This document shows, in pieces, positions 43,084 through 50,398 of a DNA stretch of 64,000 nt. Position numbers and translations under genes: made by a program. Position 1 is the first letter of the stretch; the number at the start of each line of letters is the position of its first letter. The notes under the pieces are model-generated. The model saw only the letters and a list, made by a program, of their open reading frames with translations, did no database searches and was not told where the DNA came from. This DNA comes from Nocardioides salarius (GTDB taxonomy: Bacteria; Actinomycetota; Actinomycetes; Propionibacteriales; Nocardioidaceae). The DNA lies in contig NZ_JAFBBZ010000001.1 in assembly GCF_016907435.1 (NCBI RefSeq), positions 4,030,001 to 4,094,000 on the forward strand, written 5' to 3'.

Positions 43084-45423
43084 ATGACGCAGGCACCGTC
43101 CGGGTCGGTGGCCGGCAGGCTCGCGGGCCGGCACCTGCTGCTCACCGGGGTCACCGGGTTCGTCGGCGAGGCGCTGCTGCACCTGCTGCTGCACGAGGTG
43201 CCCGACGTGCGCGTCAGCCTCCTGGTCCGGCCCAAGGGCTCGACCGGCGGTGCGGCGCGGATCGCCAAGCTCCTGGAGAAGCCGGTCTTCGAGCAGGCGG
43301 TGGCCCACGCCGGCGGCGTCGAGGCCCTGCTCGAGTCGCGGCTGGGCGTGGTCGAGGGGGACCTGGCCGACGTGCCGGCGCTGCCCGCCGACCTCGACGC
43401 GGTGGTGCACTGCGCCGGCGACGTCAGCTTCGACCCACCGGTCGACGAGGCCTTCACCACCAACGTCGTGGGCACCCGCGACCTGCTCGCGCGGGTGGTC
43501 GAGGCGGGACGAGAGGCCGGCCGCGACGTGCACTACCTGCACGTCTCGACGGCGTACGTCGCCGGGAGACGCCGCGGTCACGTGCCGGAGGCGCCGGTCG
43601 AGCACGACGTCGACCTGGAGGCCGAGCTGGCGTGGGGCCTGGCCCAGCGCCGCGACACCGAGCACCGCAGCCGCAGCGCCGAGGTGCTCGAGGCCGCGCG
43701 GCGCAGGGCCGAGAAGGCGCACTCGCGCGCCGGCCTGCTGACGGCGGCGACGGCGACCGAGCAGGCGCGCCGCGACTGGGTCTCCGCCGAGCTGGTGAAG
43801 GTCGGCACCGAGCGGGCGCGCAGCCTGGGCTGGACCGACTGCTACACCTTCACCAAGGCGCTCGGCGAGCGGGTGGTGGAGGCGCACGCACGGGCCGGTC
43901 ACCGGGTCACGGTGCTGCGCCCGAGCATCATCGAGTCGGCCCTCGAGCGCCCGCACGCCGGCTGGATCGAGGGGTTCAAGATGGCCGAGCCGCTGATCCT
44001 GGCCTACGGGCGCGGCGAGCTGCCGGAGTTCCCCGCCGCCGCCGACACGATCGTCGACATCGTGCCGGTCGACCACGTGGCCTCGGCGATCGTCGCGGCC
44101 CTGGCGCACCCGCCCGAGCCCGGCGAGGCGGCGTACCTGCACGTGTGCTCGGGCGATCGCAACCCGCTGACCTTCGGCGAGCTCTACTCCCACGTGCGCG
44201 CCTACTTCGACGAGCACCCCTTCCAGGTCGGCGCCCGCGGCGCGGCCCGGCTGCCCGACTGGCGCTTCCCCGGCGCGGCCTCGGTCGACCGGCTGCTGAC
44301 GACCAGCGAGCGGGCTTTCAAGGTCGCCGACTACGTCGTCGGGCACGCCCCTCGCAGCGACCGCACCCGCCAGGTGGCCCGTGAGCTCGACCGGCGGGGG
44401 CGGCGCCTGGAGTTCCTGCGCCGCTACCTGACGCTCTACCAGGAGTACGCGCAGGCGGAGCTGCGCTTCTCCGACGACGCCACCACGGCGCTGCGCGAAC
44501 GGCTCTCGCCCGACGACCAGCGCACCTTCGCCTTCGACACCGCCGCCATCGACTGGCCGGTCTACCTGCGCGAGATCCACTGCCCGGCCGTGACGGCGCC
44601 GGTGCGCCGCCTCGACGAGCTGCGGGCCCGCCGCCAGGGCTCGGCCGGGCGCAGCGCGGGCGGTGCGCGCCTGCCCGAGGTGACCGGCCGGGCGGGGGCG
44701 CAGGACGCCGGCCCGAGCGAGGTGGCCGCGTTCTTCGACATGGACGGCACGCTGCTGTCCTCCAACGTCATCGAGACCTACCTGTGGATTCGGCTGCAGG
44801 AGCTCGACGGGGCGGGCCGCTTCGCCGAGCTGGCGCGGGTCGCCGGCCGGGTGCCCTCGCTGGTGCGCGCCGAGCGCCGCGAGCGCAGCGCCTTCCTGCG
44901 CGCGGTCTACCGCGAGTACGCCGGCGCCCGCCTCGAGGACCTCGATGCCGTGGTCGACGAGATGCTCAGCGACCACGTGCTCTCGCGCCTGGCCCCGGCC
45001 GCCGTACGACGGGTGCGCGAGCACCGGCGCGCCGGGCACCGCACGGTGCTGATCACCGGGGCCGTGCGCCCGCTGACCCGCCCGCTGGCGCCGCTCTTCG
45101 ACCACGTGGAGGCCGCCGAGCTGGCCGTCGACGGGGCGGGCACCTGCACCGGGCACCTGGCCGGCTCGCCGCTGGTGGGGGAGTCGCGGGCCGCCTTCAT
45201 GCGCGACTGGGCCGCCCGCAACGGCGTCGACCTGGGCCGCTCCTACGCCTACGCCGACTCGCACTCCGACCTCCCGCTGCTCGCGGCCGCCGGGCACCCG
45301 GTGGCGGTGCGCCCCGACGTCTCGCTCTACCGCCACGCGCGCCGGCACCACTGGACGATCGTCGACTGGGCCAGCCCGCCCTCGGCGAGCCGCGGTCTCA
45401 ACCCGGCAGGAGCCCGCCGATGA
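43084..45423 (+). CDS. Fatty acyl-CoA reductase fused to HAD-IB phosphatase
   Basis: The 779-residue protein has an N-terminal NAD(P)-binding reductase domain of the male-sterility/FAR type (about 15-510). It shows the nucleotide motif LLTGVTGFVGEALL, active-site YTFTK (Tyr about 254, Lys about 258), FNPP-like CAGDVSFDPPVDEAF, and the sterile domain (VADYVVGH, LYQEYAQAELRFSDDATT, IDWPVYLREIHCPAV). A linker leads to a HAD-IB domain (about 545-775) with nucleophile FFDMDGTLL, LITGA and YADSHSDLPLL. The first part reduces acyl-CoA to aldehyde or alcohol; the HAD part may remove a phosphate from a lipid intermediate. GAGGAGGACGC precedes the ATG. It overlaps the dehydrogenase gene by ATGA. Confidence 0.88.
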   Translation: MTQAPSGSVAGRLAGRHLLLTGVTGFVGEALLHLLLHEVPDVRVSLLVRPKGSTGGAARIAKLLEKPVFEQAVAHAGGVEALLESRLGVVEGDLADVPALPADLDAVVHCAGDVSFDPPVDEAFTTNVVGTRDLLARVVEAGREAGRDVHYLHVSTAYVAGRRRGHVPEAPVEHDVDLEAELAWGLAQRRDTEHRSRSAEVLEAARRRAEKAHSRAGLLTAATATEQARRDWVSAELVKVGTERARSLGWTDCYTFTKALGERVVEAHARAGHRVTVLRPSIIESALERPHAGWIEGFKMAEPLILAYGRGELPEFPAAADTIVDIVPVDHVASAIVAALAHPPEPGEAAYLHVCSGDRNPLTFGELYSHVRAYFDEHPFQVGARGAARLPDWRFPGAASVDRLLTTSERAFKVADYVVGHAPRSDRTRQVARELDRRGRRLEFLRRYLTLYQEYAQAELRFSDDATTALRERLSPDDQRTFAFDTAAIDWPVYLREIHCPAVTAPVRRLDELRARRQGSAGRSAGGARLPEVTGRAGAQDAGPSEVAAFFDMDGTLLSSNVIETYLWIRLQELDGAGRFAELARVAGRVPSLVRAERRERSAFLRAVYREYAGARLEDLDAVVDEMLSDHVLSRLAPAAVRRVREHRRAGHRTVLITGAVRPLTRPLAPLFDHVEAAELAVDGAGTCTGHLAGSPLVGESRAAFMRDWAARNGVDLGRSYAYADSHSDLPLLAAAGHPVAVRPDVSLYRHARRHHWTIVDWASPPSASRGLNPAGARR

Positions 45424-46622
45424 TGCTCGCGCTGGAGATGTTCCGTTCGCTGCCGCGCACCGTGGTCGGGCGGGCGGTCGGCACGCGGATGCCCGGGCTG
45501 CTCTCCGGTGTGGCCGCGCCGCTGCGGCTGGCCACCCTCGAGGCCCCGGTCGTGCGCCACCCCGGCTGGGCGCGGCTGCGCACCCGGCTCTCCGGCATCT
45601 GCGGCTCCGACCTGTCGATGCTCTCGGGCAGCACCAGCCTCTACTTCTCCGCCCTGGTCTCGCTGCCCTTCGTGCCGGGCCACGAGGTGGTCGCCGAGCT
45701 GGTCGAGGACTGCGAGGACCTGCCCGCCGGCACCCGCGTCGTGGTCGACCCCGTGCTGGCCTGCGCCGCACGCGGGGTCGAGCCCTGCGAGGGCTGCGCC
45801 GCGGGCGCGACCAACCGCTGCTCGCGGATCACCGTCGGCGACGTCTCGCCGGGCCTGCAGACCGGGTTCTGCCACGACACCGGCGGCGGCTGGGGACAGC
45901 AGCTGAGCGCGCACCGCAGCCAGCTGCACCCGGTGCCCGAGTCGCTCACCGACGCGCAGGCCCTGCTCGCCGAGCCGCTGGCCTGCGCGGTGCACACCGC
46001 CCTGCGCGCCGGGGTCGCGGCCGGCGACCGGGTGCTGGTCAGCGGCGCGGGTGCCGTGGGCCTGTTCGTGACGCTGGCGCTGCGCGAGCTGACCCCGGCC
46101 GGCGAGATCCTGGTCGTGGCCAAGCACGCGCACCAGCGCGAGCTGGTCATGGCTCTCGGTGCCAGCGAGGTGGTGGCCCCGCACGAGGTGCTGCGTCGGG
46201 TACGCCGCGCCACCGGCGCCTTCCAGCTGCACCCCGAGCTGTCGTCGGCGTACCTGCTCGGCGGGGTCGACGTGGCCCTCGACGCCGTCGGCAGCAAGGC
46301 CTCGCTCGAGACCTCGCTGCAGGCGACCCGGGCCGGCGGCCGGGTGGTGCTGTCGGGGATGCCGCGCCCCGCCGACCTGTCGGCCGCCTGGTTCCGCGAG
46401 CTCGAGGTGGTCGGCAGCTACGCCTCGGCCCGCGTCGAGCCGGGCGGGCGCAGCGCCTTCGAGACCGCTCTCGAGCTGGCCGGGCACGACGCGCTCGCGA
46501 GCGTCGCCGACGGGGTGGCGGCCTACCCGCTGCACCGCTGGCGCGAGGCCCTCGACCACGCCCACTCCACCGGACGCCTCGGCACCGTGAAGGTGGCCTT
46601 CGACCCCAGGAGAACGCAGTGA
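45420..46622 (+). CDS. Zinc-binding medium-chain dehydrogenase
   Basis: The 400-residue MDR-family protein has the catalytic zinc region SGICGSDLSML and PGHEVVAELVED, a Cys-rich lobe with several Cys (PVLACAARGVEPCEGC, NRCSRI) as structural zinc site, and the Rossmann motif VLVSGAGAVGLFVTLAL with VALDAVGSKASLE. An N-terminal extension (about 40 residues) is longer than usual. It overlaps the FAR-HAD gene by 4 bases. It probably acts on the same aldehyde/alcohol or a polyol in one pathway. Confidence 0.88.
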   Translation: MMLALEMFRSLPRTVVGRAVGTRMPGLLSGVAAPLRLATLEAPVVRHPGWARLRTRLSGICGSDLSMLSGSTSLYFSALVSLPFVPGHEVVAELVEDCEDLPAGTRVVVDPVLACAARGVEPCEGCAAGATNRCSRITVGDVSPGLQTGFCHDTGGGWGQQLSAHRSQLHPVPESLTDAQALLAEPLACAVHTALRAGVAAGDRVLVSGAGAVGLFVTLALRELTPAGEILVVAKHAHQRELVMALGASEVVAPHEVLRRVRRATGAFQLHPELSSAYLLGGVDVALDAVGSKASLETSLQATRAGGRVVLSGMPRPADLSAAWFRELEVVGSYASARVEPGGRSAFETALELAGHDALASVADGVAAYPLHRWREALDHAHSTGRLGTVKVAFDPRRTQ

Positions 46623-46669
46623 GCACAGGCAGGACGACCACCACGACCAGGGCGAGGAGCACCCAGTGA
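46619..46669 (+). CDS. 16-codon linker ORF with GTGA overlaps at both ends
   Basis: GTG 46619 overlaps the dehydrogenase stop (GTGA). The frame encodes VSTGRTTTTRARSTQ-type sequence of 16 residues and ends in TGA 46667-46669, which overlaps GTG 46666 of the LarA-like gene (GTGA). A GAGGAG ribosome binding site for the next gene lies inside it. It may serve only to couple translation across the gap; a functional peptide is unlikely but not excluded. Confidence 0.5.
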   Translation: MSTGRTTTTTRARSTQ

Positions 46670-48249
46670 CCCGACCAGGCTTCGTGCTCGAGGTCGACGA
46701 CCGCACCCCGCCGCTGGTGGTCCACGAGGGCCTCGGCTTCCGCCTCGAGGACTTCCCCCTCGGCACCCGGGTGATCTACCCGCCCGAGTCGCTGCCGGGC
46801 ATCGCCGACGTCGAGGGCGCCGTGCGCGACGCCCTGCTGCACCCGGTCGACAGCGACCCGCTGCCCGAGCGGCTCTTCGCCGGGATGCGGCTGACCATCG
46901 CCTTCGACGACGTCTCGCTGCCGCTGCCCAGCATGCGCCGCCCCGACATCCGCCAGCGCATCATCGAGCAGGTGCTGACCATGGCCGCCGAGGCCGGGGT
47001 CGACGACGTCGAGATCATCGCCGCCAACGCGCTGCACCGCCGGATGACCACCGCCGAGCTCGAGCACATCGTCGGGGAGCGCGTCTTCCGCTCCTTCCAC
47101 CCCCAGGGCAAGCTCTACAACTTCGACGCCGAGGACCGCGACGCCCTGAGCCACCTCGGCACCACCGAGCGCGGCGAGGACATCGAGATCAGCAAGCGGG
47201 CGGCCGAGTCCGACCTGCTGGTCTACGTCAACGTGAACCTGGTCGCCATGGACGGCGGGCACAAGTCGGTCGGCATCGGGCTGGCGTCGTACAAGAGCCT
47301 GCGCCACCACCACAACGCGCACACGATGGTGCACTCGCGCTCCTTCATGGACCACCAGAAGTCGGCGATGCACCAGTCGGCGTGGCGGATCGGGCGGGTC
47401 ATCAAGGACACCGTGCCGGTCTTCCAGGTCGAGACCACGCTCAACAACGACGTCTTCCCGCGCCCCTACGAGTTCCTGATGAAGCGCGAGTGGGAGTGGT
47501 CGGTGCGCGACCAGGCCTCCATGCTCGCGGCCCGGCGCGGGCTCGCGCTGGCGCCGCAGAAGCTGCGGCACAAGATCTTCCACGACCTGCGGGCGCCCTA
47601 CGGGCTGACCGGCATCGCCGCCGGCGAGGTCGAGGCCGTGCACGAGCAGACCCTCGCCCGGGTGCACCGCCAGCAGCTGGTCGAGGTGCAGGGCACCTCC
47701 GACGTGCTGGTGATGGGCGTGCCCTACCTGGGTCCCTACAACGTCAACAGCTCGATGAACCCGGTGCTGGCCACCTGCATGGGGCTGGGCTACTACTTCA
47801 ACTCCTACCGTGGGCACCCGGTGGTGCGCCGCGGTGGCGCCGTGATCCTCTACCACCCGCTCGACGAGGGCTTCAACCAGCTGCACCACCCGTCGTACGT
47901 CGACTTCTACGAGGAGGTGCTGGCCGAGACCACCGACCCGGCGGTCATCGGCGAGAAGTACGAGCGGCAGTTCGCCGAGGACCCGTGGTACCGCCACCTC
48001 TACCGCACCTCGCACGCCTACCACGGGGTGCACCCCTTCTACATGTGGTACTGGGCGGCGCACGCGATGGACCACGTCGGCGACGTCATCTGGGTCGGCG
48101 GCGACCGGCGCGCGGCGGCCCGGCTCGGCTTCCGGGCGGCCTCGACGCTGGCCGACGCCCTCGAGATGGCCTCCGGGACCGTCGGCACCAGCCCCTCCAT
48201 CACCTACCTGCACAACCCGCCGCACCTGCTGGCGGACGTGCGGGTCTGA
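46666..48249 (+). CDS. LarA-like (lactate racemase N-terminal domain, DUF2088) protein
   Basis: The 527-residue protein carries LarA-type features: LTIAFDDVSLPLP (about 85), IIAANALHRRMTTAELEHIVG (His about 125) and VAMDGGHKSVGIGLASYKSL (Lys about 200), then HHHNAH with a His 16 residues after that Lys. In lactate racemase the equivalent Lys holds the nickel pincer cofactor and such His residues serve catalysis. The protein is about 100 residues longer than LarA, with a distinct Trp/Tyr-rich C-terminus (YRTSHAYHGVHPFYMWYWAAHA). The operon suggests a 2-hydroxy or polyol lipid substrate rather than lactate. Whether it binds the cofactor is inferred. Confidence 0.82.
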   Translation: MTRPGFVLEVDDRTPPLVVHEGLGFRLEDFPLGTRVIYPPESLPGIADVEGAVRDALLHPVDSDPLPERLFAGMRLTIAFDDVSLPLPSMRRPDIRQRIIEQVLTMAAEAGVDDVEIIAANALHRRMTTAELEHIVGERVFRSFHPQGKLYNFDAEDRDALSHLGTTERGEDIEISKRAAESDLLVYVNVNLVAMDGGHKSVGIGLASYKSLRHHHNAHTMVHSRSFMDHQKSAMHQSAWRIGRVIKDTVPVFQVETTLNNDVFPRPYEFLMKREWEWSVRDQASMLAARRGLALAPQKLRHKIFHDLRAPYGLTGIAAGEVEAVHEQTLARVHRQQLVEVQGTSDVLVMGVPYLGPYNVNSSMNPVLATCMGLGYYFNSYRGHPVVRRGGAVILYHPLDEGFNQLHHPSYVDFYEEVLAETTDPAVIGEKYERQFAEDPWYRHLYRTSHAYHGVHPFYMWYWAAHAMDHVGDVIWVGGDRRAAARLGFRAASTLADALEMASGTVGTSPSITYLHNPPHLLADVRV

Positions 48250-48259
48250 GGGGGCACGG

Positions 48260-49198
48260 ATGGGGTTCCTGCGCGAGGGCGTCGACGACGTGCGCCGCAC
48301 CGCTCGCGGCTGGCGGTGGGGACGGCGCTCGCAGGTGCCGCGCTCGGCCGAGCCGTACGTCGAGCCGGTGCGCACGCAGGTCTTCGGCTCCGACTGGGCG
48401 CGGCGTCGCCCGGCCCTCGCCGCGCGCGAGGTGGCCCAGAAGGTGGGCCTCGAGCCCGTCTTCCGCTCCCAGGTGCGCACCCGGGTCGAGGGACTCGACG
48501 TGCTCGACCGGGTCGAGGGTCCGGTCATCTTCGTGGCCAACCACGCCTCCCACCTCGACACCCCGCTGCTGCTGCTCGCGCTGCCCGACGAGTGGCGCCG
48601 GCGCACGGCCGTGGCCGCCGCGGCCGACTACTTCTTCGACACCTGGTGGCGGGCGGTGGGCTCGTCGCTGCTGTTCAACACCTTCCCCATCGACCGTCGC
48701 GGGGGCTCCATGTCGGCGACGCCGGGGGAGGTGCTGGCCGACGGCTGGAGCCTGGTGATCTTCCCCGAGGGCACCCGCTCGGGCGACGGCTGGATGCACA
48801 CCTTCCGGATGGGCGCGGCCTACCTGTCGCACACCCACGACGTGCCGATCGTGCCGGTGGCCCACCGCGGGACCTTCGCCGCGATGCCGCGCGGGGCCGG
48901 GTGGCCCGGGCGTGACGCCGGCGGGCGGCGGCAGCTGACGGTACGGTTCGGCGAGCCGCTGCGCGCACGTGGGGGCGAGTCGGTGCGCGACTACGCCCCA
49001 CGGGTGCGCGAGGCCGTCGCGGCGCTGCTCGACGAGGACAGCAGCACCTGGTGGGAGGCCCAGCGCCGGCGCGCCACGGGCTCGACCCCCGACCCCGGTG
49101 GCCCCGACGTGGCGACCTGGCGGCGGGTGTGGGCCCAGACCGAGTCGCCGGCCGCGGACCCGCCCACCGGTCCCCGTCGGCGGGTCTGGCAGCGCTGA
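48260..49198 (+). CDS. 1-acylglycerol-3-phosphate acyltransferase (PlsC-like)
   Basis: The 312-residue acyltransferase has NHASHLDTPLLL (HX4D, about residue 95), FNTFPIDRRGG, VIFPEGTRSGDG and IVPVAHRGTF, the four motifs of the PlsC family. There is no clear transmembrane anchor, and long basic flanks precede the domain. It lies 10 bases after the LarA-like gene with GAGGGGG before its ATG, as the last gene of the four-gene lipid operon. It would attach an acyl group to a glycerol phosphate-type lipid. Confidence 0.88.
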   Translation: MGFLREGVDDVRRTARGWRWGRRSQVPRSAEPYVEPVRTQVFGSDWARRRPALAAREVAQKVGLEPVFRSQVRTRVEGLDVLDRVEGPVIFVANHASHLDTPLLLLALPDEWRRRTAVAAAADYFFDTWWRAVGSSLLFNTFPIDRRGGSMSATPGEVLADGWSLVIFPEGTRSGDGWMHTFRMGAAYLSHTHDVPIVPVAHRGTFAAMPRGAGWPGRDAGGRRQLTVRFGEPLRARGGESVRDYAPRVREAVAALLDEDSSTWWEAQRRRATGSTPDPGGPDVATWRRVWAQTESPAADPPTGPRRRVWQR

Positions 49199-49203
49199 CC
49201 CGC

Positions 49204-49303
49204 GAGCCGGCGCGAGTTCCTGCCGAGCCGGCACGAGTTCCTGCCGAGCCGGCACGAGTTCCTCGCCGAGCCGGCGTGAGTTCCTGGTGTACGGCGGGGT
49301 ACG
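49204..49303 (+). repeat. Left array of 21-bp GAGCCGGC repeats
   Basis: Four units beginning GAGCCGGC and containing GAGTTCCT start at 49204, 49225, 49246 and 49268. Units differ at one to three positions. The last unit continues as a 36-base segment (49268-49303) that recurs at 50273-50308 with 33 of 36 identical bases. The rest of the 279-base gap up to the next gene has no other gene. Confidence 0.9.
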
Positions 49304-49477
49304 CCGCGAGTCGGCTGGTTCGAACCGGCCGGGTCGCGGGCTGGTCTTGTGGTCTTGCGGGTTGCTTGTGGGAACGGGGGGTCTTTGCCTGGTGGTGGCT
49401 TGAGGTGGGGGCTGCAGAGTTTGGTTCATCGCCCCCGGACCGGCACTGTCGCCGGCCTCTAGACAAGGACCTCCCTC

Positions 49478-50113
49478 ATGGCCTCGAACAGCACCTCTTC
49501 CTCGCGCAAGTCCCTCACTCGTGTCGTCGCCTCGGTGGCGCTGGTCGCCGGTGCGACCGCGGTGGCGGGTCTGGGCACGTTCGGTTCGTTCACCTCCAGC
49601 ACCGAGGCGACCGAGGCCGTTGCGTCGGGCGAGACCAAGATCGAGCTGGCCGGTCAGGGCACGCAGGGCCTGGACATGGCCGCGGTCGGTCTGGTCCCCG
49701 GCGACACCGTGGAGCGTGCGGTGCAGCTGACCCGCGCCGGGACCACCGAGGGCTTCGGGTCGGTCGTGCTGACCACGACCTCGGCGGCCACGGCGCCCTC
49801 GATCCTGACCAGCGACGCCAAGAACGGTCTGCAGATGTCCATCGACCAGTGCGCCACGCCGTGGGTCAAGGTCGCTGACTCCAAGAAGATGACCTGCGCC
49901 GGCCCGATCACCTCGATCGTCGCGTCGGTGCCCGTGATCGGTGCGAACCGCGACCTGGCCCAGGTCACCGCGGCGCTGAACGGCTCCGCGAAGGTCTCGA
50001 ACCTGCGGATCACCCTGGCCCTGCCCCAGGCGGCCGACAACACTTTCCAGCTCAAGACCGACACCGTGAAGTTCGTCTTCGACGCCACCCAGCGCGCCGC
50101 CGAGGCCCGCTGA
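49478..50113 (+). CDS. TasA/camelysin-like secreted protein
   Basis: The 211-residue protein starts at ATG 49478 after AAGGA. Its N-terminus is basic and followed by a hydrophobic core and LGTFGSFTSSTEATEA, the pattern of SipW-type signal peptides in the TasA/CalY family. The mature part is beta-rich and Thr/Ala-rich with two Cys (IDQCATPW, MTCAGPI) likely forming a disulfide. TasA-like proteins form extracellular fibres in Bacillus; here the function is unknown. No SipW-like peptidase gene is nearby. It is enclosed by repeat arrays on both sides. Confidence 0.72.
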   Translation: MASNSTSSSRKSLTRVVASVALVAGATAVAGLGTFGSFTSSTEATEAVASGETKIELAGQGTQGLDMAAVGLVPGDTVERAVQLTRAGTTEGFGSVVLTTTSAATAPSILTSDAKNGLQMSIDQCATPWVKVADSKKMTCAGPITSIVASVPVIGANRDLAQVTAALNGSAKVSNLRITLALPQAADNTFQLKTDTVKFVFDATQRAAEAR

Positions 50114-50145
50114 CCCTGATCGCTCCGGCCCCGAGCCGGAGACAC

Positions 50146-50178
50146 GTGTGGCCGCCGCGGAGGGAGCGGCGGCCGCAC
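50146..50178 (+). terminator. Hairpin after the TasA-like gene
   Basis: GTGTGGCCGCCGC and GCGGCGGCCGCAC pair over 13 positions (one G-T) with a 7-base loop. A smaller stem CTCCGGC/GCCGGAG precedes it at 50122-50140. Confidence 0.7.
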
Positions 50179-50201
50179 GGCACCTGGTGCTTCGCCTGCG
50201 T

Positions 50202-50394
50202 TGAGCCGGCTCGTCATCGGCGAGCCGGCTCGAGTGCATTTCGGGTTCCGCGAGCCGGCATGACTTCCTGGCGAGCCGGCGTGAGTTCCCGGCGTACGGC
50301 GGCGTACGGCGCGGAACTGGCGCCGGCTCGCGCGGAACTGGCGCCGGCTCGCGCGGAACTGGCGCCGGCTCGCGCGGAACTGGCGCCGGCTCGG
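50202..50394. repeat. Right array of 21-bp repeats, in both orientations
   Basis: Four degenerate GAGCCGGC-type units run in plus orientation (from 50202, 50222, 50252 and 50273). They are followed by four nearly perfect 21-base units of the reverse orientation (GCGGAACTGGCGCCGGCTC plus two bases) at 50311, 50332, 50353 and 50374. The first three inverted units are identical. The array ends five bases before the DyP peroxidase stop codon. Confidence 0.92.
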
Positions 50395-50398
50395 CGGG

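Noticed and set aside
49204..50394. 21-bp repeats as a possible CRISPR array
   Set aside because: Units are directly adjacent with no unique spacers, and no cas genes are near.
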